The notes beneath the pieces were generated by a model. It did not search any database. It was not told the DNA's origin and worked only from the letters and a program-made list of their open reading frames with translations. DNA of 64,000 bases from Opitutaceae bacterium (GTDB taxonomy: Bacteria > Verrucomicrobiota > Verrucomicrobiia > Opitutales > Opitutaceae): positions 1-64,000 of the forward strand of contig JADJTK010000027.1 of assembly GCA_016711225.1 (NCBI GenBank), in the 5' to 3' direction. This document shows, piece after piece, positions 57,894-64,000 of the stretch (the first letter of the stretch is position 1; each line of letters begins with the position of its first letter). Both the position numbers and the translations under genes were made by a program.

Positions 57894-58289
57894 TCAACGA
57901 GTGGTCGACAGCGGGAAGGAGGCGGAGACGAAGGCGGTGGTGAAGCGGTCGGAGTTGCGCTTGGCCGCCAAGCGCACCTCCACTGCGTCGACCACGCTGA
58001 CGATCTGGTGATCGCGGGGCATGCCCAGGCCCAGGCGCAGGCTCGAGTTCTGGCTCAGCAGCACCTCGGGATTGAGCGCGCCGGCGATCTCGGCATTGGC
58101 CTCGGCAGTGCGGCGCTGCACCTCGACGATGCGCGCCTGAATGAGGCGGTTGGACTCCGCGACCCCAGAAATCTGGTGACGCAACCAGACGGTCGCGAAA
58201 CCGATCGAGCCGGCGAAGGCCAGCAGCAGGAGGGTGGCGAGGAAAAGCCGGTTGACCGGCGAAGCGGCGGGTTTGTTGGAGCGCTTCAT
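57894..58289 (-). CDS. ftsL: FtsL-like small bitopic division protein
   Basis: This 131-residue protein has a short basic N-terminus, one membrane helix (FLATLLLLAFAGSIGFATVWL, about 16-36) and a periplasmic helix (ESNRLIQARIVEVQRRTAEANAEI) that could form a coiled coil. FtsL sequences are poorly conserved; identity rests on size, topology and position between rsmH and ftsI, where ftsL is found in most bacteria. FtsL with FtsB and FtsQ forms the bridge of the divisome. The start overlaps rsmH by four bases. Confidence 0.72.
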   Translation of the reverse strand: MKRSNKPAASPVNRLFLATLLLLAFAGSIGFATVWLRHQISGVAESNRLIQARIVEVQRRTAEANAEIAGALNPEVLLSQNSSLRLGLGMPRDHQIVSVVDAVEVRLAAKRNSDRFTTAFVSASFPLSTTR

Positions 58290-59224
58290 GAGAGGATTTG
58301 CAGGGGGAGTTTGCGCAGGGCCCGCATGCGGGCCGAACGACTACGGGGGTTGAGGGCGGTCTCGGCCTCGGTCGGGCCGACGGGGCGGCGGGTGAGCAGC
58401 TCGGCTTCCCGGGTACGATCCTGCTGGGCGCGGGAGTCGCTCTCCGACTCGGGCATGCCGGCGAGGCGCCGGAAGTAGCGCTTCACGATGCGGTCCTCCA
58501 GCGAGTGGAAACTGATGACGCAGAGCACCCCGCCCACCGCGAGCTTGGCGAAGGCCGCGGGCAGCGCCCGCTCGATCGCCCCGAGCTCGTCGTTGATCAA
58601 GATGCGGATGCCCTGGAAAGCGCGCGTGGCCGGATGGATCGACGAGGTGCGGCGCAACGCGGCGGGAATCGCCGCCGTGATCAGCTCGGAAAGCTGCTTG
58701 GTGGAGGCCAGCGCCCCGCTGCCGCGGGCCTCCATGATCGAGCGCACCACGCGCCGCCACGACTTCTCCTCGCCGTAGTCGCGCACCGCGCGGACCAGCT
58801 CGGACTCGTCGGCGGTCTCAAGCCACTCGGCGGCGGGCAGGCCGGAGCTGGTGTCCATGCGCATGTCGGCCGGGGCGTCGTTGCGAAACGAAAACCCACG
58901 CGCGATGTCGTCGAGCTGGAAGGACGAGACGCCAAGGTCGAAGAGGATGCCGTCGAAGGCCGACTCGGGCAGGGAGCCGAGATCGGCGAAGTTGATCGCG
59001 CGCAGCGCGAAGCGGCCGGGGAACTCCGTCGCCACCACTTCCGCACGCGCAACCGCGGCCGGATCGCGATCCAGACCGATCACCGTGCAGTCCGTCGCCG
59101 CCTGCAAGATACCGCGGGTGTGCCCGCCGCCGCCGAAGGTCGCGTCGAGGTAGCGCCCGCCCACACGGGGGGCGAGGGACGCGAGGACCTCGTCGAAGAG
59201 AACGGATTTGTGGCCGGCGGACAT
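58286..59224 (-). CDS. rsmH: 16S rRNA (cytosine1402-N4)-methyltransferase
   Basis: It methylates N4 of C1402 in 16S rRNA using S-adenosylmethionine. Visible: VLFDEVLASLAPRVGGRYLDATFGGGGHTRGIL (SAM site), IGLDRDPAAVARA, DGILFDLGVSSFQLDDIARGFSFRNDAPADMRMD and, near the end, VISFHSLEDRIVKRYFR. Length 312 fits RsmH/MraW. It follows mraZ by 28 bases. Confidence 0.95.
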   Translation of the reverse strand: MSAGHKSVLFDEVLASLAPRVGGRYLDATFGGGGHTRGILQAATDCTVIGLDRDPAAVARAEVVATEFPGRFALRAINFADLGSLPESAFDGILFDLGVSSFQLDDIARGFSFRNDAPADMRMDTSSGLPAAEWLETADESELVRAVRDYGEEKSWRRVVRSIMEARGSGALASTKQLSELITAAIPAALRRTSSIHPATRAFQGIRILINDELGAIERALPAAFAKLAVGGVLCVISFHSLEDRIVKRYFRRLAGMPESESDSRAQQDRTREAELLTRRPVGPTEAETALNPRSRSARMRALRKLPLQILS

Positions 59225-59252
59225 GGTGGGAGGCGCGTGGGCGCGGCGGGCG

Positions 59253-59708
59253 TCAGATGCCGATGCGGCGCATCAGGTCGCCGAAGTTTTCCCCGCTGCG
59301 GCGGGATTGCATCTCGGCCAGGCGGTCCGGGCTCCAGAGGTTGAATTTGTTCATGGTGCCCACCAGCACGGCCTCACGGTCGATGCCCGCGTGCTTGAGC
59401 AGCTCGTCGGTGAGGTTGACGCGCCCCTGCTTGTCGCAACCAAACGAATGCGCCACGGCGAAGAACTGGTTGAGGAACTCCTGGGCCTCGGTGTCGCTGA
59501 GGGCCTTCTCGGAGACCTTCTGGTGAAGCTTCTCGACCTCGGCGGGCGGGAGCACCGAGATGTATCCACCGGGATGGGGAAGGGCGAGATAGACCTCGCC
59601 CGTCTCATCGCCCGCGAAGCGCCAACGCGAAGGAATCGTGAGCCGATTCTTGGCGTCGAGCACATGCCGGAACGAGCCGACATAGAGGGGATTGAGCGGG
59701 AGGGCCAT
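59253..59708 (-). CDS. mraZ: Transcriptional regulator MraZ
   Basis: MraZ is the first gene of the cluster and represses it in other bacteria. Two AbrB-like swapped-hairpin halves are visible: YVGSFRHVLDAKNRLTIPSRWR (about 9-30) and HSFGCDKQGRVNLTDELLKHAGI, with the second copy of the DxxxRxxLP-like pattern, followed by the usual LWSPDRLAEMQ end. Length 151 is typical. The start at 59708 (MALPLNPLYVGSF) is chosen because it fits the family; the longer upstream frame would run through the operator boxes. Confidence 0.93.
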   Translation of the reverse strand: MALPLNPLYVGSFRHVLDAKNRLTIPSRWRFAGDETGEVYLALPHPGGYISVLPPAEVEKLHQKVSEKALSDTEAQEFLNQFFAVAHSFGCDKQGRVNLTDELLKHAGIDREAVLVGTMNKFNLWSPDRLAEMQSRRSGENFGDLMRRIGI

Positions 59709-59733
59709 GGTGCGGGGACAACCGAGCGAGTCG

Positions 59734-59768
59734 CCCCAAAGTGCCCCATTTCTCTCCATTTCACCCCA
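59734..59768 (-). promoter_or_regulatory. Array of four MraZ-type boxes upstream of mraZ
   Basis: On the minus strand TGGGG, TGGAG, TGGGG and TGGGG occur exactly 10 bases apart (plus-strand CCCCA at 59734-59738 and 59744-59748, CTCCA at 59754-59758, CCCCA at 59764-59768), 25-60 bases before the start codon. MraZ of other bacteria binds TGGGN repeats at this spacing. A TTGACC hexamer lies about 10 bases upstream of the array and could be a -35 element, though no good -10 is apparent. Confidence 0.75.
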
Positions 59769-59805
59769 CACGGTCAAGGAAACAACCACCCTGCCCCACC
59801 GAAGG

Positions 59806-60136
59806 TTATTCACTTATTCACAGCCCGTGAACGGCTTACGCCACCCCTCCTCCCGGCCCGGGCGCGGGCACGGCTCGCCCGCAAATGGCTCATTTCCGGT
59901 CCTTCCAGAGCCGCGCAAGGCGCTCCGATTTGTCCCCACCGACGGTGCGTGGAGGGCCGTCGCAGCGCGCTTTTCAGAGGGAAGAACGCTGGTCGCACGC
60001 GCGGTCCAGGGACCGGACCGGCACATGCACAAGGCCCGTCCCTGCCTTCGGACTCCCGGGTTGGCGGGTTGCCACTCAGGGGCCGGGGCCGAAGTCGGCT
60101 TGGCGGCGCCCCCCAAAAAACCTTTGTGAATAACCT
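59806..60136. promoter_or_regulatory. DnaA-box-like nonamers and an 11-base inverted repeat upstream of the division cluster
   Basis: TTATTCACA occurs at 59814-59822 (plus) and at 60125-60133 (minus), and TTATTCACT at 59806-59814. These fit the DnaA consensus TTWTNCACA. The outer pair also forms the perfect 11-base inverted repeat AGGTTATTCAC (59803-59813) and GTGAATAACCT (60126-60136). The stretch between them is GC-rich and holds no gene. Confidence 0.5.
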
Positions 60137-60440
60137 GGGAAGAACTCACCTCGCCCGCCATCCAGGTCAGCGGCGGGGCCAAATTGGGCGCAAGACCACG
60201 ATTCCTCGCCAAACTGGCTTTGGCGCCGGATCTGGCGCGGAGACGAACCGACACGGGACCCGCCCGGGGCGAACCTCGCAGAAGCGCGGTCCAGGTGAGC
60301 AGCGATGCCCCCCGCAAGAACGGCCCGGCCAATGCCTCGCCCAGGACGGCCCCGAGGCGCGGAGAGGGCGAGCCCCTAGCCCCCTCCCCACCCCCACCCC
60401 GGCGCGCAGGCGCGGAGGACTGCGCCACGACTGCGCCGCG

Positions 60441-61484
60441 TCAGCCCTTGCTGCCGGGATATTGCCGTACAGCGTCGATGAACGCGTTCACGTTGGCCGT
60501 GCTCACGCCGGGCGGCATGCCACCTCCACACGAGAAGATCATCCGCGACTTGTCCGGCATCACGTCGAGCATCGCCGTGGTCGCGGCGAAGACGCCGGCG
60601 GCGTCCGCCTTCGCCAGCACGTCGCGCGGCGGTAGGTTGCCCACCAGCGTCACCTTGTTCTGGGTAAGGACCTTGAGCTCGTTGAGTGTGACCTCGAAGC
60701 CCATGTTGAAGAGGTTCACGTTCATCTCCGGCAGGATCGGTGCGCAAGTCTTGCAGGGCGCATCGTTGTGCAGGAAGCGAACAGATACGCTCGGGTCGAA
60801 GAGCTCCTTGAAGAGCGGCAGGCCGAAAGTGCGGAACTCATCCTCGCCCATGAACCCGATGATGTCGTCGAGCATGAAGATGCCATCGATCGAGGGGAAA
60901 GTCTCGCGCTGGAGCGTGAGCCACGCCTTCAGGTAGTCGGTGATCTTGCGCAGGAGCAGCTCGGCCTTGTCGGGCTCCATCATCATCAAGGTGAGGAACT
61001 CGGTCGTGCCCATCAGATAGCTGGCGATGTTGAGCGGACCGCGCGCCACCGCGAAACGGATCTTGTGGCCGGCCGCCTCGATGTGGGGCTGGGCGAGCTT
61101 GAGGCGGTTGAGCACGAAGGGGGCAAACCCGTCGGTGTGGGGATCGGGCACGACCAGGTCGTCGATGTCCTGCGTCGTGTGAATGATCTTATGGGCGTGG
61201 GGAAACTCGTTCGCCGGGAAACTGCAGCGGGCGCCGAACGCCGAGGGCTCCGTGCACATGCCCACCTCCGACCAGAACCCGGGCAGGAACATCGCATCCG
61301 GGAAGGTGCGCAGCGCCTTCAGGTTGGCCTCCAGCCAGAGCGCGTCGTTGGTGAAGTAGTCGAGGATTCGCACGCCGTGCCAGTTGGGCAACCACGGGCA
61401 GTCGATGATGAAGCCGACGGGCAGCGCGTGCTGCGTCTCGCCCTTGATCGTCTTGAGCAGTGAGTCCCATTGGGGATCGGTCAT
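60441..61484 (-). CDS. URO-D family (MtaA/CmuA-like) methyltransferase
   Basis: The 347-residue protein has the uroporphyrinogen decarboxylase fold family pattern, but with a metal-binding set typical of the cobamide methyltransferase branch: His and Cys in RFLHNDAPCKTCAPIL and Cys in MIFSCGGGMPPGVSTANV. Such proteins move a methyl group between a methyl donor or acceptor and a corrinoid cofactor. Its neighbours (corrinoid protein, MetH reactivation domain and homocysteine methyltransferase) argue for methyl transfer over heme synthesis. The methyl donor or acceptor is not evident. It is the last gene of the set on the minus strand. Confidence 0.85.
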   Translation of the reverse strand: MTDPQWDSLLKTIKGETQHALPVGFIIDCPWLPNWHGVRILDYFTNDALWLEANLKALRTFPDAMFLPGFWSEVGMCTEPSAFGARCSFPANEFPHAHKIIHTTQDIDDLVVPDPHTDGFAPFVLNRLKLAQPHIEAAGHKIRFAVARGPLNIASYLMGTTEFLTLMMMEPDKAELLLRKITDYLKAWLTLQRETFPSIDGIFMLDDIIGFMGEDEFRTFGLPLFKELFDPSVSVRFLHNDAPCKTCAPILPEMNVNLFNMGFEVTLNELKVLTQNKVTLVGNLPPRDVLAKADAAGVFAATTAMLDVMPDKSRMIFSCGGGMPPGVSTANVNAFIDAVRQYPGSKG

Positions 61485-61524
61485 GGTCTTGTCCTCGAGT
61501 TTTGGAGTTCAGGGATTGCTGAAA

Positions 61525-61595
61525 GTAGGTCCGGTATCCCACCGGACAAATGGATCGTAGGGCGGCCAACCTGTCCGGTCGAAGACCGCACCTAC
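61525..61595. repeat. REP-type inverted pair (class D)
   Basis: GTAGGTCCGGTATCCCACCG-type arm at 61525-61547 and its near-inverse at 61573-61595 (ending ACCGCACCTAC). Each arm begins with GTAG and has a CGGT/ACCG inner stem. Confidence 0.65.
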
Positions 61596-61688
61596 CCGCC
61601 AGCACCTCGCGATGGCCCACGCCCTGCCCGCCGCCGGCACCGCCCCCCCCTTCGCGAGCGAGGTCCGCACCGCCTCTGATCGTTCGTC

Positions 61689-61755
61689 GGTGGGGCGGGG
61701 TTTATCCCCGCCAAAAGGTCGCGGTCGGCATGGCGGGCATAACGCCCGCCCCACC
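61689..61755. repeat. REP-type inverted pair (class C)
   Basis: GGTGGGGCGGGGTTTATCCC-type arm at 61689-61712 and inverted GGCGGGCATAACGCCCGCCC-type arm at 61732-61755. The inner stems differ, but the GTGGGG tags are the same. Related copies are at 38685-38926. Confidence 0.65.
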
Positions 61756-61774
61756 ATCGGAGATATTATCGGCT

Positions 61775-62533
61775 TCATCGCGCCGCGCCCCCCGCGCCGT
61801 GGGCCGCCCGCCCCGCATGGAACGCCCGATACGTGCAATCGCGCACCCCGCAGACGTCGCACAGGTAGTCGGCGTGGGTCACCGCCGTCCCCACGCCGAT
61901 CACGCCACTGACCGATTTCATCGGGTGCATGAGCGCGGACTCGCCCAGCGTGATCCCACAGAATTGCGGCGGCAGCAGGGCAAAGAGCCGGTGCTGCTCG
62001 GCGACCGACCAGTTGCAGTAGCCCGGGCTGTAGCGGTTGGTGATGCGCCAGCCGTGCCGCGCCATCTGCACCCCGATGTGGTCATGGAGCCGGTCGGCCA
62101 ACGCCTCCGCCACGGCGGAGCCCACGGCGTCGGCAATGTAGCCCAGCGCCGGATCGTCCGGCATCATCGCGCGCGTCCACTCCTCCATCGCCGGCCCGAT
62201 CGAGCACGTGAAGACCGCCGCCCGCTCGGCTCGTAATAAAGCTCCGGCGACAATTTTCTGGGTCGAGAAAACCGTTCCGCCGAGCACCACCGCTCCGGGT
62301 CGTTCGTCCACCCTGCCGGCCGCCACCAGCAGATAGCCCGCGCGCACCACGGACAACGTGGCCGCCTGCGCAAGCGCCGCGTCAAGAAGTTCGCCAAAAT
62401 GCTCGGGCATCGCCCCGGCGCGATAGCCCATCACCTCCACGACCGCTGCCCGATCGATCTCCAAGTCGCCAAAGCCGATGGCGACTTCACACACGCCGTG
62501 GCCGCGGTCGAACTGAGGAAGCGCAGTGGACAT
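61775..62533 (-). CDS. Free-standing MetH-type reactivation domain protein
   Basis: The 252-residue protein resembles the activation domain of B12-dependent methionine synthase (SAM-binding, reductive reactivation of cob(II)alamin), here on its own chain. Visible: the RYSPGYCNWSVAEQHRLFAL motif, where the SAM-binding PGY segment lies, FCGITLGESALMHPMKSVSG and a Cys-rich end (DYLCDVCGVRDCTYR). Free-standing forms exist in organisms with split MetH, such as Thermotoga. The start at 62533 is chosen because the upstream frame reads through a REP element. It would reactivate the neighbouring corrinoid protein. Confidence 0.82.
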   Translation of the reverse strand: MSTALPQFDRGHGVCEVAIGFGDLEIDRAAVVEVMGYRAGAMPEHFGELLDAALAQAATLSVVRAGYLLVAAGRVDERPGAVVLGGTVFSTQKIVAGALLRAERAAVFTCSIGPAMEEWTRAMMPDDPALGYIADAVGSAVAEALADRLHDHIGVQMARHGWRITNRYSPGYCNWSVAEQHRLFALLPPQFCGITLGESALMHPMKSVSGVIGVGTAVTHADYLCDVCGVRDCTYRAFHAGRAAHGAGGAAR

Positions 62534-62575
62534 AATCAGGATGGGCGCGCCACACGTGCGCCTTGTAATTGCCCA

Positions 62576-62663
62576 GTAGGGGCGGCGCTTGCGCCGCCCG
62601 ATTGGTCTCGGCGTACGACATCGTAACGCCGAGAGACACGGGCGTCGCAAGCGACGCCCCTAC
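62576..62663. repeat. REP-type inverted pair (class B)
   Basis: GTAGGGGCGGCGCTTGCGCC-type arm at 62576-62599 and its inverse at 62640-62663 (ending GCGACGCCCCTAC). The spacer itself folds as TCTCGGCG/CGCCGAGA. It lies between the homocysteine methyltransferase and reactivation-domain genes. Confidence 0.75.
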
Positions 62664-62705
62664 ACAGATTATGCCCGCGATCGCACTCTGGTTGCGCTGC
62701 AGTCA

Positions 62706-63590
62706 TCAGCGTTTCCGAATTACATCCGCCAGCGCCCGGATATGCGCCGGGCCGGTGCCACAGCAGCCCCCGACGATGTTGGCCCCGGCGGCGAGCAGTT
62801 CGCCCACCCGGGCCGCCATGTCGGCCGGCGACTCGGGGAACACCGTCTTACCGTCCACGAAGAGCGGCTTGCCGGCATTGGCGTGCACGAGCACCGGCGT
62901 CGTTGCATCCACTCGGCGAATCGCGCGCACGATCTCGATCATGTGCTCGAAGCCGTTGCCGCAGTTGGTGCCGATGATGTCGGCCCCGGCCTCCTTCACC
63001 GCCTCGGTCATCTCCTCGGGCGATACACCCATCATGGTGCGGAACTCGCCAGCGGCGGTCTTCTCGAAGGTGAAGGTGCAGGCGATCTCCAGGCCGGTCA
63101 CGGCCTTGGCGGTGCGGATCGCCAGGCAGGCCTCGTCGAGGGCGGAAAACGTCTCCAGGCACAAGCCGTCGACTCCGCCGCGCTTCAGCGCGGCGGCCTG
63201 GATCGCGAAACCCTCCGCAAGCGTCTCCTCGTCGACCTCGCCCATCATGAGCATCACGCCCGTTGGTCCCATCGAACCGAGGACAAAACGATCATCGCCG
63301 GCAGCGGCGCGCGAGATCGCGGCGGCGGCTTCGTTGAGCCCGGCGGCTCGTTCGGCCAACCCGTAGGCGGCAAGCTTGTGCGGGCTGCCTCCGAAGCTGT
63401 TGGTGAGGATCATGTCTGCCCCGGCCGCGATGTAGCTCTCCGCGATCGCGGCCACGTCGGCCCGGCGGGTGACGTTCCACAACTCCGGACACTCACCGGC
63501 CTGCAGGCCGCGCTCGTAGAGAAAAGTGCCCCACGCACCGTCGGACACCAGCGGCCGTCCGCGACGCAGGGCTGAGAGGAGGGATTTCAT
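62706..63590 (-). CDS. Homocysteine S-methyltransferase domain protein
   Basis: The 294-residue protein is the homocysteine-binding (betaine-homocysteine methyltransferase/MetH domain 1) barrel: VSDGAWGTFLYERGL at the start, ILTNSFGGSPHKL, then zinc ligands Cys in IGTNCGNG and Cys-Cys in VGGCCGTGPAHI. It should accept a methyl group on homocysteine to make methionine. It lacks the folate, B12 and reactivation domains of full MetH; the last two are encoded by the adjacent genes. The methyl donor is probably the methylated corrinoid protein. Confidence 0.9.
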   Translation of the reverse strand: MKSLLSALRRGRPLVSDGAWGTFLYERGLQAGECPELWNVTRRADVAAIAESYIAAGADMILTNSFGGSPHKLAAYGLAERAAGLNEAAAAISRAAAGDDRFVLGSMGPTGVMLMMGEVDEETLAEGFAIQAAALKRGGVDGLCLETFSALDEACLAIRTAKAVTGLEIACTFTFEKTAAGEFRTMMGVSPEEMTEAVKEAGADIIGTNCGNGFEHMIEIVRAIRRVDATTPVLVHANAGKPLFVDGKTVFPESPADMAARVGELLAAGANIVGGCCGTGPAHIRALADVIRKR

Positions 63591-63658
63591 TAGCGTGAAG
63601 TGGTGGCCATTAGGGGATCACAAATCAGGAACGGAACTCGTCTGTTGCCTCGCCTCGC

Positions 63659-64000
63659 TCACGCCGCGGCGGCGAACTGGGCGAGGAAGGCCGCCGCGCC
63701 CTGCGGATCGGGAGCGTAGCCATCGGCCCCCATCTGGGCGGCGGCCTCGGCCGAAAGCGGCGCCCCGCCGACGATCACCACCGTACTGGGAAACTGAGCT
63801 TTGATCTCCTTCACGGTGGCGGCCATGTTGCCCATGGTGGTGGTGAGCAGCGCGCTCAAGCCCACGACACAGCCGGGGTGGCTACGCACGGCGTCGAGAA
63901 ACTTCGCCGGCTTCACGTCGACGCCGAGATCGACCACCTCCCAGCCGTTGCCGGCCACCACCATCGACACCAGGTTCTTGCCGATGTCGTGCAAATCGCC
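63659..64000 (-). CDS. Corrinoid-binding methyl-carrier protein (5' end off the window)
   Basis: Only the C-terminal 113 or so residues are present. They show the B12-binding signature GDLHDIGKNLV (DxHxxG, whose His coordinates cobalt), then VVDLGVDVKPAKFLDAV, SALLTTTMGNM, and VIVGGAPLSAEAAAQMGADGYAPD. This is the fold of MtaC/MttC/MtbC proteins and of MetH domain 3. It carries the methyl group between methyltransferases, and it lies upstream of the homocysteine methyltransferase gene with a 68-base gap. Confidence 0.9.
   Translation of the reverse strand, partial: GDLHDIGKNLVSMVVAGNGWEVVDLGVDVKPAKFLDAVRSHPGCVVGLSALLTTTMGNMAATVKEIKAQFPSTVVIVGGAPLSAEAAAQMGADGYAPDPQGAAAFLAQFAAAA

Larger units (their letters stand above)
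59709..60440. other. Long non-coding region ahead of the division cluster
   Basis: This 732-bp stretch holds the MraZ boxes and DnaA-like sites listed separately and presumably the cluster promoter. I see no protein gene, tRNA or rRNA in it. Confidence 0.55.

Noticed and set aside
59803..60136. Replication origin at the DnaA-like sites
   Set aside because: Only three near-consensus boxes, no AT-rich unwinding region, and no dnaA, dnaN or gidA nearby.

Overview
The window looks like a chromosomal segment of a high-GC bacterium of the Verrucomicrobiota, most likely Opitutaceae-like. This assignment is an inference from the gene complement, the secreted Ig-repeat proteins and the fused murC-murB in the division cluster; no 16S gene is present. 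The DNA is almost fully coding and most genes lie on the minus strand. Four genes (giant membrane protein, serine hydrolase, ftsZ, murE) each need one single-base frame correction, and two of these are essential. I read all four as probable consensus-sequence errors, not decay.

Left region (1-23 kb, minus strand apart from one gene): a giant polytopic membrane protein that runs off the left edge; three large secreted proteins (a seven-Ig-domain protein, an M11/gametolysin-like metallopeptidase with PKD and Ig domains, and a GH10 xylanase with Ig domains); a hybrid histidine kinase with a very large extracytoplasmic sensor; and a small plus-strand exported protein. A fourth large secreted protein (23.2-28.4 kb) carries three RCC1-type beta-propellers. 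All four secreted proteins end in the same cassette of about 266 residues with an invariant Asp-Ser-Cys-Gly-Arg motif. I do not recognise this cassette as a named family. It is the best candidate here for an undescribed surface-attachment or sorting system.

Middle region (28.5-40.4 kb, mixed strands): a GH39 beta-xylosidase-like enzyme, which with the GH10 enzyme suggests xylan use; a serine hydrolase; MenA (menaquinone synthesis); GpsA (glycerol 3-phosphate synthesis); a TMTC-like membrane glycosyltransferase with TPRs; an RsuA/RluB-type pseudouridine synthase; a VapBC-like toxin-antitoxin pair; and remnants of a YiiX-like hydrolase and of a type I restriction-modification methylase. The intergenic spaces here hold several families of short palindromic repeats that begin with GTAG or GTGG, which is the format of REP elements.

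Division and cell-wall cluster (40.4-59.7 kb, minus strand, tightly packed, many overlaps): mraZ, rsmH, ftsL-like, ftsI, murE, murF, mraY, murD, a LysM protein, ftsW, murG, murC-murB fusion, ddl, ftsQ, ftsA, ftsZ, then a leucine-rich-repeat protein. Four 10-bp-spaced TGGRG boxes lie just upstream of mraZ and fit autoregulation by MraZ. DnaA-box-like sites lie farther upstream.

Right edge (60.4-64 kb, minus strand): a URO-D family methyltransferase, a free-standing MetH reactivation domain, a homocysteine S-methyltransferase and the end of a corrinoid protein. Together they look like a B12 methyl-transfer system split into separate polypeptides, with REP pairs in the gaps.
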